Positions 35,359-44,162 are shown, numbered from the stretch's first letter. The stretch: DNA of 64,000 nucleotides from Gammaproteobacteria bacterium (GCA_026707735.1 JAPOWH010000017.1:1-64000); one strand, 5' to 3'. Numbers and translations are program-made. The notes: generated by a model from the sequence alone, not told the origin.

Positions 35359-38049
35359 TCAAGTCAGGTCGATTGCGCTTGGCTTGCTATCCGTTGCTGA
35401 TTCTCTCGCGCGATTTCTCGGATCGTTGCTTGCACGACTTTGGTCGTCCTGATCGTCTCCATTTCCATCTACTATTTCTTGAGTTAGCGATTCAGAACCT
35501 TCTTGAGAGTCATCTAAGTGAACAGCCTCCAGTTGCTCGCTTGCTTCGTCGATCAAGCTAGACTCAATTTTTTGTTGACTAGAGATTTCGAAGATGTCCT
35601 CGCTTTGCTCGCTTGTAGCAGGAGTTTCGGCAGCTTCCACATCTGCACTCGTCGATGGTTCAACGTGATCTGAAGTTGGTGCGACATCCTGCACGATAGG
35701 AACTGACTCGTCAGAATGCTCATGAGCTTTGGTCGCGGATTGCGTCATCGAATCTGACTGATCTGACGCGTTTGAGACCTGCGACACACTTTGACTGTCA
35801 GCGTTCTTTACCTCGCCGAGACCATCTGGTGTTGCGATCTTGCTCTCGGTAGGCACTTCGCTGCGCGCAGGGCCTTTTTCTTCCCTGACAGTCTGTGGCG
35901 CACGTTGTTGCTTCGCTCGCTGCTCACTTTCCTGATTCTTTGACTGATCCCTGGAGGGAGTACGAGCTTCTTGCTTCACTCTGTCTTGGCGTTGAGGTCG
36001 TGCCCTGTTCGTTGGCCTGCCATTGCTCGATTTCGACTCGCTGGTCTCATTCTGTGTAGCTGATTGCCTAGATCTTCCCGATGCCGAACGCCTACGAGAA
36101 TCAGCTTGGTCTCTTCTTGAATCTGACTCTCTTTGCGATTTGCGGCGTGTTCGTTGTGTCGGTTCCGGCGATGCCCCTGCCCGCGTGGTCCCTTGTTCCG
36201 ATTTCGATCGGTGGCGCACTTTCCTGGTTGAGCGTTCGGTCTGTGGGATTGGTTGGACAGAGAACAATCGTTGGTAGATGCGATTCAGGAATTTTCCTAA
36301 GAATTTGAGTGCGTCGGCGGGCCACGACATCGGCTTCGACGCGCCGGCGGGTCGACCTGCGCGGTTTGCTCGCCGATTGGTCACTTGGTTGCGTTGTCTC
36401 TGCACTCCCTTGCGGGATCTTCCCAAATCTGCTCGCGTTACCGCAGCTTCTTGAACCGATTCGGCAGGCTTTGTTCGATTTCCGTTGTGTTTGCGGTCCT
36501 TTTGCGAGTTCTGTTTGCCCTGCGTATAGGTATCTGTCTGCCGCGGCTTGTTGCTATATGGACTACGATACGAATGAGTAACGTAGGTGCCATTGTCGTC
36601 GTCCAGGTCGGGAATTATTTCAATGGTCGTCTTGGACTGCAGCTCCAGCACACTGAGGTGTGATCTCATTTCATTGGTGAGAAACGCAGCCACTTCTGGG
36701 GTTACGTGAGTGCGAATCTTGGTGACCTTGCGGTCATAGCACTTGGCTTCGGTCTCACGGAAAATGTGATGGGCAATCGACGAAACCGTTCGAATGTGTC
36801 CATATCCATCACAGTTGGCGCACCGCTCGAATGCAGTGTCATAGATGGACGATTTAGTGCGTCGGCGTTGCAACTGCATCAATCCGAAGCTCGATATTGG
36901 TTCGCTCTTGGTTCTATGGCGATCCTGGTGGCACGCGCGCTCAACCCTCGACTCGACTTTCTTGATGTCTTCCTCGGAGCTCATGTCGATGAAATCAATT
37001 ACTACTAGACCGCCTATGTCTCGAAGGCACATTTGTCTGAACAGCTCGTCGACCGCTTCGAGATTTGTGTTCAAGACCATGTCGTCGAAGTTGTTCTTGT
37101 ATTTGGATCGAGCGGAATTCACGTCGACTGCCAAGAACGCTTCAGTGGGATCAAGCACGATTTGACCGCCTGAGGGAAGTGAAATTTCTCGGTCGAACAC
37201 GCGATTCGATTGCTTCTCTATTTTGAACTTCGTGAAGAGTGGCAATGCATCTTCGTAGAGCGAGATCTTGCCCTCGAAATCTGGCATGAAATCTCTGACA
37301 TAGGCTAAGATCTGATGGTGGACATCTGTGTCGTCCACCAGAATTTCCTCTACGTTCGTGTGGAGATTGTCGCGAAGCACCGTGTTAACCAAGCTGTTTT
37401 CTTCATAAAGCAATCGTGGGGACTCAGATTGCTCATATGCTTGGTTGATCAATTCGAGAAGTCGGGCACATTCGCCTATGTCTTGCTGCATAGTCTTCAA
37501 GTCTTTGCCAGAAGACGAAGTGCGTGCTACTACTCCTGCACCCTTTGGAAGCTTGATTTTGGCCAAGTGTTCCATCAGCTTCTCGCGACTCTTACCAGTA
37601 ATCATGCGCGAGATGCGAGTCTTGGGTCGATTCGTTGTAAGGATCACGTGCTGCCCATGCAGTTGGATACGAGTAGTAAGTGCAGCACCTTTGTCGGCGC
37701 GAGGATCCTTGTCTACTTGCACTAGCACGTCGTCGCCAGCCTTCAAGTAGTCGGAAATCTTAGCCTTGCCGTTTGAGTCGCCTGATGATCTCGCTTGAGG
37801 TGGAAGGGATTCGACTCTCGAAAGTGCAAGCAGCCCTTGCTTTACTTCTCCATAATCGACAAACGCAGCGTCGAGTTCGTCTTTTACCGCGGAAACTCGT
37901 GCCTTGTAAATGTTGCCTTGGAGGGGCCGATTGTTGCTTTGCTCCGTGTGTAGGTCGTGGAGCGTTGGCGTCGAGCCATTGCTGCCAATACTGACTACGG
38001 CGACGCGCACTTCCCTGGCGGGAAGCACATTGATAAGAATCTTTTTCAT
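35359..38049 (-). CDS. rne: Ribonuclease E
   Basis: Essential endoribonuclease for mRNA decay and rRNA/tRNA processing, and the scaffold of the degradosome. 896 residues: N-terminal S1 domain (about 35-120), 5' sensor/RNase H region, DNase I-like domain with catalytic aspartates in FLAVDVNSARS and VVIDFIDMSSEEDIKK, and Zn-link CANC near residue 407. From about 520 the protein becomes disordered: basic Arg/Gln/Ser-rich to about 740, then acidic Ser/Glu/Asp-rich to the end. That two-part tail fits RNA binding followed by partner binding. It is divergent from rluC, as in E. coli. Confidence 0.96.
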   Translation of the reverse strand: MKKILINVLPAREVRVAVVSIGSNGSTPTLHDLHTEQSNNRPLQGNIYKARVSAVKDELDAAFVDYGEVKQGLLALSRVESLPPQARSSGDSNGKAKISDYLKAGDDVLVQVDKDPRADKGAALTTRIQLHGQHVILTTNRPKTRISRMITGKSREKLMEHLAKIKLPKGAGVVARTSSSGKDLKTMQQDIGECARLLELINQAYEQSESPRLLYEENSLVNTVLRDNLHTNVEEILVDDTDVHHQILAYVRDFMPDFEGKISLYEDALPLFTKFKIEKQSNRVFDREISLPSGGQIVLDPTEAFLAVDVNSARSKYKNNFDDMVLNTNLEAVDELFRQMCLRDIGGLVVIDFIDMSSEEDIKKVESRVERACHQDRHRTKSEPISSFGLMQLQRRRTKSSIYDTAFERCANCDGYGHIRTVSSIAHHIFRETEAKCYDRKVTKIRTHVTPEVAAFLTNEMRSHLSVLELQSKTTIEIIPDLDDDNGTYVTHSYRSPYSNKPRQTDTYTQGKQNSQKDRKHNGNRTKPAESVQEAAVTRADLGRSRKGVQRQRNQVTNRRANRAGRPAGASKPMSWPADALKFLGKFLNRIYQRLFSVQPIPQTERSTRKVRHRSKSEQGTTRAGASPEPTQRTRRKSQRESDSRRDQADSRRRSASGRSRQSATQNETSESKSSNGRPTNRARPQRQDRVKQEARTPSRDQSKNQESEQRAKQQRAPQTVREEKGPARSEVPTESKIATPDGLGEVKNADSQSVSQVSNASDQSDSMTQSATKAHEHSDESVPIVQDVAPTSDHVEPSTSADVEAAETPATSEQSEDIFEISSQQKIESSLIDEASEQLEAVHLDDSQEGSESLTQEIVDGNGDDQDDQSRASNDPRNRARESATDSKPSAIDLT

Positions 38050-38081
38050 GGTTTCGAAATTCCCTATGTGGGATCGAAACC
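38050..38081 (-). promoter_or_regulatory. Hairpin covering the rne ribosome-binding region
   Basis: In the rne mRNA, GGUUUCGA pairs with UCGAAACC (38081-38074 with 38057-38050), and an inner UCCC/GGGA stem closes an ACAUA loop. The AUG follows the helix directly. The only purine-rich ribosome-binding sequence, AGGGA, is buried in the stem and loop. RNase E of E. coli autoregulates through hairpins in its 5' leader, so a similar control is plausible here. Confidence 0.65.
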
Positions 38082-38267
38082 TATTCGCTATGAACGGAAA
38101 GTTGCTACATTGAGTTCGACCTGAAGACGAGCATTATCCGCTAGCTGCCTGAAAATACAAGACAACAATGATCGTGCCAAACACGTCGAATGTATACGAG
38201 CGTGAACGACCAAACTCTTGCTTTGAGCTTGATCAATTCGTCCACCATTTTTGTGGAGGAATTAGGT

Positions 38268-38351
38268 ATGGTAAATTCACCATATGCCTTTGCACTTGAT
38301 CAGTCTTCGGTTGATTTATCGGACGAACAACTAAGTTCTGGCGAAATATAG
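38268..38351 (+). CDS. Candidate small ORF with strong Shine-Dalgarno, 27 codons
   Basis: Unrecognised. GGAGG ends eight bases before the ATG, one of the best ribosome-binding sites in the window. The peptide starts MVNSPYAFALDQSSVDLSDE and ends QLSSGEI before TAG. The LSDEQL segment recalls leader peptides of some ribosomally made peptide products, but that similarity is short. The frame after the TAG continues 33 codons to TAA at 38451, encoding a Cys/Ser/Thr-bearing stretch (LQLCSLTLNCVKCMLGTSG). The start region lies in two hairpins. It may be a leader peptide, an unrelated small protein, or chance. Confidence 0.35.
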   Translation: MVNSPYAFALDQSSVDLSDEQLSSGEI

Positions 38352-38593
38352 GTTTCGAAAATAAAACTTCAGTTATGTTCACTAACGCTAAATTGCGTCA
38401 AATGCATGCTTGGCACTAGTGGCCAATCTCATGCTCGAGCCGGCCGCACCTAAGGTTCTTCTTCAATCGATATCCAACGGGCCGAATTTGGCAATAATTT
38501 TCTGTTGCCATGCAACCCACCATCGACGTCACCTTATGTTGGTACCCGTCGCTCTCCAACGAATAATACAACATTTTGGCAAAAATTGGTAGT

Positions 38594-38623
38594 CCCCTTG
38601 AGCGGTCCGGAATGGGGTTTTTT
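38594..38623 (+). terminator. Possible Rho-independent terminator in the rne-rluC gap
   Basis: CCCC at 38594-38597 can pair with GGGG at 38614-38617 and is followed by TTTTTT. The stem is short and the loop long, so this is only suggestive. It would end a transcript that includes the small ORF at 38268. Confidence 0.3.
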
Positions 38624-38838
38624 GCGATCGAATCTACTCAAGACAGAGTTAGCTACTTCACGCGGGTGTTTTGAACTCTAGACATCCTCAGATGAATGTA
38701 GTCATAATGGTGGTTTAGCGAGTGAAGTGAGGAACGTGCACCCGATTGCGGCAGTTAGAAATTATTACTTAATTCAACGATTTACCATGATTCCTCATGT
38801 CCAAAGTGGTGCTTGAACCGAGTGACGGCTAGCTAGGC

Positions 38839-39735
38839 ATGCAAGTCCGGTACATCATCGTGAAGGACCACGAGGGTCAACGGCTCGATAACTTTCTGCT
38901 GCGAGAACTGAGGCCGGTTCCGAAGAGCCGAATCATGCAAATGATTCGTCGTGGCGAGGTTCGTGTAAATTCGAAGAGAGCGCGCGTTGGATTGCGTTTG
39001 AACGTGGGTGATCGAATTAGAGTGCCACCCCTGAGGCTCGACCCAACCCCTCCGAAGTCCATTCCAAAATGGTTGAGAGAGCTTACGCAACAATCTGTCA
39101 TTTACGAAGACGAAAAGCTCATAGTCCTGAATAAAGCAACGGGAATCGCCGTCCATGCCGGTGGCTCGATTGAGGTTGGGTTAATCGACGTGCTTCGTGA
39201 ACTTTACGGAGACGAGAGAATTGATCTTGTTCACCGCATCGACAAAGACACGTCGGGTTGCGTGTTGGTGGCCCGCTCTCGTGTGGCAATGTTGGAAATG
39301 CACTACGCATTCCAGCAGCGCAAGGTAGCGAAGCACTACGATGCAATTGTGAAAGGGGCTTGGCCAGAGAGTCTCAAATCGGTCAATCGACCCATTGAAC
39401 GCTATGTCCTTCCCAACGGCGAGCGACGAGCAAGAGTGAGCGAGTCGGGACCGGAAGCCATCACTGCTGTCTCAGTAAGAGAACAGTGCAGTAACGCTTC
39501 ATGGATCACCGCAAACCCTATCACTGGACGGACGCATCAAATTCGCGTACACACTGCAAGTGTTGGCCACTTCATTTTGGGCGACGCAAAGTACAGCGAG
39601 CCCACGCCGCTGCCACAACCGCCACGGCTCATGTTGCACGCGTCCAAGATTTCGGTAGGCGATGAATTGGCTTTTGAGGCACCGTTGGATGGGGCATTTA
39701 CCGATTATTGGAATCTAGTGGGGCAAGCGGATTAA
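38839..39735 (+). CDS. rluC: Ribosomal large subunit pseudouridine synthase RluC
   Basis: Makes pseudouridines 955, 2504 and 2580 (E. coli numbering) in 23S rRNA. 298 residues: N-terminal S4 RNA-binding domain (about 8-70) and an RsuA/RluA catalytic domain with the active-site aspartate in HRIDKDTSGCVLVAR near 140 and GRTHQIRVH near 235. Its position opposite rne is the standard arrangement. The 3' end overlaps the end of maf on the other strand by 38 bases. Confidence 0.94.
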   Translation: MQVRYIIVKDHEGQRLDNFLLRELRPVPKSRIMQMIRRGEVRVNSKRARVGLRLNVGDRIRVPPLRLDPTPPKSIPKWLRELTQQSVIYEDEKLIVLNKATGIAVHAGGSIEVGLIDVLRELYGDERIDLVHRIDKDTSGCVLVARSRVAMLEMHYAFQQRKVAKHYDAIVKGAWPESLKSVNRPIERYVLPNGERRARVSESGPEAITAVSVREQCSNASWITANPITGRTHQIRVHTASVGHFILGDAKYSEPTPLPQPPRLMLHASKISVGDELAFEAPLDGAFTDYWNLVGQAD

Positions 39736-40294
39736 TTCCCAATTCCCGAAGGAAATCCGATGTTCTAATTAGGGGCAGTCCGACTAGGGCCGACGGGTCG
39801 TCAGACCGTACCCATTCAAACAATAGCGGTCCGTGCATTTCGGATTTGAAAGCTCCTACACAATCGAAAGGCTCGTCCAAGCCTACATATGTCTCCGCTT
39901 CACCACGCGTAAAGTTTCGAAAACCAATCGTGGTGGTGATTGTGTCAAAGAACTCGCGTTCGGTGGGGCTCCTTACAACCAAGGCAGTCTCGAACGTAAC
40001 TACCTGTCCCGCCAACCGGCTGATTTGATCTACGGCTCTCTCATTGTTTCCCGGCTTTTCAAGAATTCCACGGTCATTGAAGCCAACCTGATCGCTTCCG
40101 ATGACCGTCGCCTCTGGGTTCTCAAGGCTTACCTTGCGCGCTTTCTCACGTGCAAGTCGCAACGCCAACTGGCGAGGAGCTTCGCCTCGCAACCGCGATT
40201 CGTCAATGTTCGCGGGAACAACAGTAAACGAGTAGCCCAGACTCTGCAATTGGTGTTTGCGATATGGAGACTTGGACGCGAGAATCAAGTTCAT
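39698..40294 (-). CDS. Maf family nucleotide pyrophosphatase (YceF-like)
   Basis: House-cleaning pyrophosphatase that hydrolyses non-canonical nucleotides; the YceF subgroup prefers m7GTP. From ATG 40294 the 198 residues start MNLILASKSPYRKHQL, with the substrate loop ASKSPYR, catalytic aspartate in VIGSDQVG, KPGNNERA and the DCVGAFKSE motif of the YceF group. The longer frame from 40327 lacks family similarity. It is divergent from yceD, as is common for maf-yceD-rpmF. Confidence 0.92.
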   Translation of the reverse strand: MNLILASKSPYRKHQLQSLGYSFTVVPANIDESRLRGEAPRQLALRLAREKARKVSLENPEATVIGSDQVGFNDRGILEKPGNNERAVDQISRLAGQVVTFETALVVRSPTEREFFDTITTTIGFRNFTRGEAETYVGLDEPFDCVGAFKSEMHGPLLFEWVRSDDPSALVGLPLIRTSDFLRELGINPLAPLDSNNR

Positions 40295-40368
40295 AGATAT
40301 TGAGCAGGTTGGCAGAACCCGAGGCAATTATCTATGTTTGAATTTGAGCATCGAGCATTTCAAATGAT

Positions 40369-40397
40369 TTGACTCTACTACACATAGCTATTAATAT
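40369..40397 (+). promoter_or_regulatory. Sigma70-type promoter for yceD-rpmF-plsX
   Basis: TTGACT at 40369-40374, a 17-base spacer, then TAATAT at 40392-40397, with the yceD ATG 31 bases beyond the -10. Both hexamers match the consensus at five of six positions. The best promoter I found by eye in the window. Confidence 0.6.
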
Positions 40398-40427
40398 CCG
40401 CGACGAAAACGGTCCTGCGCTGTTGAA

Positions 40428-40937
40428 ATGGTCGCGCTTGTAGCAAGTGAATATGCCCGTTCCAATAGGATTTGGCAAGGAAAATTACGGATATCGTCGT
40501 TTGCGAGGCTACCGGAATCTCTCGGTCGAACGGACGGGTTCGTCGAGGTACAGTTGGAGTTCACTTTTGACGCCAACGGGCGAGTTCACGTCGTGGGAAA
40601 CGCGGTTGCACCGGCAGAACTCATGTGCTATGCCTGCATGAAGGCACGAAGGTGTGAAGTAACGGCACACATTGATTTGCGCGTCGTTCGCACCGAGGAC
40701 GAGGCTAAGGAGATCTTTGCAGACTTCGACTCTATCGTTCTTGGCGATGGGCCCACGACTATACAAGATCTGATTGAGGATGACATACTCTTGAGCATAC
40801 CCCCAAGTGTCTGTATGGACACTGAAAAATGTGGAAATCGCCCACAGGAACTGCCGAATGAAAAGGGTAAATCCTACAGACCGTTTCAACGCATTGGGCT
40901 CGTTGCCAAAGCGGTGGACAAGAGCCAAACGAGCTAG
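40428..40937 (+). CDS. yceD: YceD family protein (DUF177), 23S rRNA accumulation protein
   Basis: Needed for normal 23S rRNA levels in some bacteria and plants; its biochemical role is not settled. 169 residues with the conserved LECYACMKARRCEV-type cysteine motif (here MCYACMKARRCEV at about 66-78), the D-x-I-V-L-G-D segment DFDSIVLGD, and a C-terminal LLSIPPSVCMDTEKCG segment. It precedes rpmF by 18 bases, the typical pairing. Confidence 0.9.
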   Translation: MVALVASEYARSNRIWQGKLRISSFARLPESLGRTDGFVEVQLEFTFDANGRVHVVGNAVAPAELMCYACMKARRCEVTAHIDLRVVRTEDEAKEIFADFDSIVLGDGPTTIQDLIEDDILLSIPPSVCMDTEKCGNRPQELPNEKGKSYRPFQRIGLVAKAVDKSQTS

Positions 40938-40955
40938 GTAAACTAAGAAGGGACT

Positions 40956-41150
40956 ATGGCAGTACAGCAAAACCGCAAGACTCGATCCAAACGCAATCAA
41001 CGCCGGTCGCATGATCGAATTCCCAGACCCACTCTTTCCGAAGATCAGGTCTCGGGTGAAGTGCATCGACGGCACCACATTACGAAAGACGGCTACTACC
41101 GGGGGCGCGAAGTCGTCGATACGGTTGGCGTAGATTCTGCCGACGAATAG
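40956..41150 (+). CDS. rpmF: 50S ribosomal protein L32
   Basis: Small basic protein of the large ribosomal subunit. 64 residues starting [20 protein letters not shown], with [17 protein letters not shown] at the end, as in gammaproteobacterial L32. It lacks the zinc-cysteine version of the fold. Preceded by AAGGGA at suitable spacing and followed after 27 bases by plsX. Confidence 0.97.
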   Translation: MAVQQNRKTRSKRNQRRSHDRIPRPTLSEDQVSGEVHRRHHITKDGYYRGREVVDTVGVDSADE

Positions 41151-41177
41151 TCGACTCCCGAATCTGCAGTTGGGGCC

Positions 41178-42158
41178 ATGGCAGACCTCTGTCGCATTGG
41201 CATAGACACGCTAGGGTCTGAAACGCCAACATCCGAAATAGTTCAAGGTGCGTTGGATTTCGCCAGGGGGCACGAAGAATGCCAGCTCGTATTCGTCGGG
41301 AGGGAAGATGAGCTGCGTTGCGTGCGAGAGTTTGGCCACTCGGTTGTCCCGTGCGAAGAATCCATCAGCCAATACGAATCATTGATCGGAATATTGCGCC
41401 ACAAGCGAAACTCATCAATGAAAGTGGGATTGCAGTTGGTTGCGGCGAGCAAGATCGATGCAGTTGTTAGTACAGGAGACACTGGTGCGCTAATGGCACT
41501 GAGCCGACAGGTGATACCGATGTTGCCGCAATTCGACAGACCTTCGATCATCAAGAGATTTGATGGCAAGCGTGGGCCCGTGTGGATGCTGGATCTTGGA
41601 GCGAATATCATCCGAAAACTGTCTTTGCTCGTGCAGTTCGCACAAATGGGAAGTGCGTATGCAAAGGCTATTGGTAGGTTGGAACGTCCTAGGATTTCCC
41701 TTCTGAACATTGGGTCCGAAGCTCGGAAGGGACCCCAGGTCTTGCGAGAAGTCGCTAGTATGCTATCGAGGACCGCAAGTTTGAATTTCGTTGGCTATAC
41801 CGAGGCGGACCAGCTATTTGACGGCACTACCGATGTCGTAGTGGCTGATGGATTTTCAGGAAATGTAGCCTTGAAGTCGATAGAAGGTGCTATTGGAATA
41901 TCACACTACTTCATCGAAGGCGAACTTCGAGCCGCCGGTCTCGATGACAGTGAATTGGCTATTTCTGTTGCCCAACGGGTTCGTGACAAACTAAGCGCTC
42001 AAGCGTACAACGGCGCAAGCCTAATCGGGTTGAACGGAATCGTTGTAAAGAGTCACGGGAGAACTGATCGAGTTGGGATTGGATCAGCACTTCGTTTAGC
42101 CAAGGAAGAAATAAAGGCTGGCGTGCCGTCGTTCCTTAAATCGTTCCAATTCAGTTAG
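41178..42158 (+). CDS. plsX: Phosphate acyltransferase PlsX
   Basis: Converts acyl-ACP to acyl-phosphate for phosphatidic acid synthesis. 326 residues. Recognisable motifs: VSTGDTGALMAL near 96, LRHKRNSSMKVGLQL near 74, DLGAN near 138, LLNIGSEARKG, GFSGNVALKSIEG and the GLNGIVVKSHG segment near the end. Several usually invariant positions differ: the N-terminal DAMGGD is DTLGSE, and the residues after DLGAN are II. The context between rpmF and fabD supports the assignment, but the protein is a divergent member. Confidence 0.92.
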   Translation: MADLCRIGIDTLGSETPTSEIVQGALDFARGHEECQLVFVGREDELRCVREFGHSVVPCEESISQYESLIGILRHKRNSSMKVGLQLVAASKIDAVVSTGDTGALMALSRQVIPMLPQFDRPSIIKRFDGKRGPVWMLDLGANIIRKLSLLVQFAQMGSAYAKAIGRLERPRISLLNIGSEARKGPQVLREVASMLSRTASLNFVGYTEADQLFDGTTDVVVADGFSGNVALKSIEGAIGISHYFIEGELRAAGLDDSELAISVAQRVRDKLSAQAYNGASLIGLNGIVVKSHGRTDRVGIGSALRLAKEEIKAGVPSFLKSFQFS

Positions 42159-42167
42159 ACCATCAGT

Positions 42168-43088
42168 ATGGCAATAGCATTCGTTTTTCCGGGACAAGGC
42201 TCACAGTCAGTCGGGATGCTCGCCGAGCTGGCGTCCGAGGGTGCTCAAATCAACGATCGTCTGCGCCAGGCCTCCCAAATCATCGATGAAAATCTTGTAG
42301 AGTTGGTGAGCAATGGACCTCCTGCAAGACTTAACCAGACTGAAATCACGCAACCAGCGATTCTCGCCTCCTCGATAGGGCTCTTTGATTTGTTCCTCGA
42401 ACGTGGCGGTGAGGCACCGACATGCATGGCCGGACACAGTGTGGGTGAATACTCTGCTCTGGTTGCAGCCGGCGCGCTAGGATTCGAAGACGGTGTTCGA
42501 ATTGTGCACGAGCGAGGTCGGCTAATGCAGCTCGCCGTTCCCATGGGCCAGGGGTCTATGTCGGCAGTTCTTGGATTGGACGACGAAAGGGTCGGAGAGA
42601 TTTGCGCGGAGACTCAAGGAACGGTAGCGCCAGCAAACTTCAACGCGCCCGGTCAGGTGGTCATTGCGGGGCAGACCGAATCAGTAGCTGCCGCAGGCGA
42701 AGCTTGCAAAGCGGCCGGAGCCCGTCGAGTGTTGCCTTTGGATGTAAGCGTTCCTAGCCATTGCTTATTGATGGAGCCTGCAGCTGTAGGACTGGCAGGC
42801 CTGCTGGAGACAATTGCCATCAAGAGACCGACTGTTCCCGTATATCAGAATGTGGATGGTGCTCCCTCAATCGAACCAGCACAAATTCGAGAAAACTTGA
42901 TCGCTCAGGTGAAAGTTCCGGTGCTATGGACGCATTGCATATTGACCATGATTCAGGATGGTGCCACTGACTTCTACGAGTGCGGACCGGGCAAGGTTCT
43001 TGCTGGCCTCATGCGCAGAATCGATCGATCTGCAAGTGTTGTTGCGCTGTCGGATTTTGTAGCCTTCAATGCCGCATTGAGTAAGTAG
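42168..43088 (+). CDS. fabD: Malonyl-CoA:ACP transacylase
   Basis: Loads malonyl groups onto ACP for fatty acid elongation. 306 residues with FPGQGSQSVGM at the N-terminus, nucleophile Ser91 in GHSVGEYSAL, arginine in HERGRLMQ near residue 115, and catalytic histidine in VPSHCLLM near 200. It follows plsX by nine bases and precedes fabG by two. Confidence 0.96.
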   Translation: MAIAFVFPGQGSQSVGMLAELASEGAQINDRLRQASQIIDENLVELVSNGPPARLNQTEITQPAILASSIGLFDLFLERGGEAPTCMAGHSVGEYSALVAAGALGFEDGVRIVHERGRLMQLAVPMGQGSMSAVLGLDDERVGEICAETQGTVAPANFNAPGQVVIAGQTESVAAAGEACKAAGARRVLPLDVSVPSHCLLMEPAAVGLAGLLETIAIKRPTVPVYQNVDGAPSIEPAQIRENLIAQVKVPVLWTHCILTMIQDGATDFYECGPGKVLAGLMRRIDRSASVVALSDFVAFNAALSK

Positions 43089-43090
43089 AG

Positions 43091-43822
43091 ATGACCCAAC
43101 AACGAAACGCACTTGTAACGGGAGCTAGCCGAGGAATCGGTGCTGCAATCGCCCAGCGCCTTGCTGAGGATGGGATATTTGTCTTTGGCACTGCGACAAC
43201 GCCGGAAGGGGCTGCTCAAGTCTCCGACAGTTTGGGAGATTGCGGCTCGGGCATATTGCTCCAGTTGCCTGAAGAAAATTCAATTCGAAGCGCTTTAGAC
43301 GCAGTCGAAGCAACAGATCGAACCATAGACATTCTTGTTAACAACGCTGGCATCACGCGCGACAACATATTCTTGCGCATGTCGGGAGATGCCTGGAACG
43401 ATGTTATTGAGACCAATCTTACAGGGTTGTTCCGCATTACAAAGCCTTTGCTGCGCAGCATGATGCGCAACCGCTGGGGCAGAATTGTGAATATGGGGTC
43501 CGTTGTAGCAAGCACGGGAAATCCCGGACAGGTCAACTATTCAGCGGCAAAGGCAGGAATCGAAGGGTTCACTCGCTCGCTGGCTATAGAGGTCGCATCG
43601 CGGGGAATTACCGTTAATTGCGTGGCTCCAGGAATGATCGCTACCGACATGACCGCGGACTTGCCGGATTCGGTGACCTCCGATCTCTTGTCCCGAATTC
43701 CTCTCGGCCGCTTGGGTCAAGCTTGGGATGTAGCATGTGCGGTATCGTTTCTCGTAAGCGACCAGGCAAGCTACATCACAGCGCAAACCATGCATGTCAA
43801 TGGGGGAATGCTGGCAACGTGA
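43091..43822 (+). CDS. fabG: 3-oxoacyl-ACP reductase
   Basis: NADPH-dependent reduction of 3-oxoacyl-ACP. 243-residue SDR: TGASRGIGAAIAQRLAEDG at about 10-28, NNAGITRDN, catalytic Ser in MGSVVASTGNPGQ, Tyr and Lys in YSAAKAG, and VAPGMIATDMT. The fit to housekeeping FabG (ITRDNIFLRM, GNPGQVNYSA) is clear, unlike the two other SDRs in the window. Confidence 0.96.
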   Translation: MTQQRNALVTGASRGIGAAIAQRLAEDGIFVFGTATTPEGAAQVSDSLGDCGSGILLQLPEENSIRSALDAVEATDRTIDILVNNAGITRDNIFLRMSGDAWNDVIETNLTGLFRITKPLLRSMMRNRWGRIVNMGSVVASTGNPGQVNYSAAKAGIEGFTRSLAIEVASRGITVNCVAPGMIATDMTADLPDSVTSDLLSRIPLGRLGQAWDVACAVSFLVSDQASYITAQTMHVNGGMLAT

Positions 43823-43898
43823 AATGGTGCATTCCGTTTCACTAAAATACACCTCCCCGTAAACCCAAACTCAACCAATCACGGAGAAACACAAGCGT

Positions 43899-44144
43899 AT
43901 GAGTTCAATAGAGGAACGCGTAAGGCGACTAATAGCTGAACAGCTGAAGAGCGACGTGAGTGAAGTCAAGGATGAAGCATCGTTTGTGGATGATCTCGGT
44001 GCAGACTCCCTCGATACCGTTGAGCTGGTGATGGCGCTCGAAGAAGAATTCGAGACTGAAATTCCCGATGAGGATGCAGAGAACATCACGACAGTTCGCG
44101 AGGCAATCGAGTACATCAAGAATCAAGTGGGGGATGACTCGTAG
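43899..44144 (+). CDS. acpP: Acyl carrier protein
   Basis: Carries growing acyl chains on a 4'-phosphopantetheine arm. 81 acidic residues, with the attachment serine Ser37 in [18 protein letters not shown]. Preceded by a 76-base gap that contains an A/T-rich TAAAAT and a GGAG ribosome-binding site. Separation from fabG and a hairpin before fabF suggest it can be expressed on its own, as usual for acpP. Confidence 0.98.
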   Translation: MSSIEERVRRLIAEQLKSDVSEVKDEASFVDDLGADSLDTVELVMALEEEFETEIPDEDAENITTVREAIEYIKNQVGDDS

Positions 44145-44162
44145 ATCGTGGTCTGTCAGCAT

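Larger units (their letters stand above)
38082..38838. other. Long gap between rne and rluC
   Basis: No ordinary gene is visible. It should contain the promoters of the divergent rne and rluC. It also holds a 27-codon ORF with a strong Shine-Dalgarno (38268-38351), the hairpin TCCAC/GTGGA at 38241-38257, TATGGT/ACCATA at 38267-38284, GGCAA/TTGCC near 38490-38510, and CCCC (38594-38597) paired with GGGG (38614-38617) ahead of six T residues. I saw no tRNA-like or rRNA-like segment. Confidence 0.5.

Noticed and set aside
36023-36663. Several overlapping plus-strand ORFs inside rne.
   Set aside because: They are antisense shadows of the low-complexity basic part of RNase E and carry no independent start signals or domain patterns.
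38410-38592. A 60-residue ORF in the rne-rluC gap.
   Set aside because: TTG start without a ribosome-binding site and no recognisable pattern; it overlaps the better supported small-ORF region.
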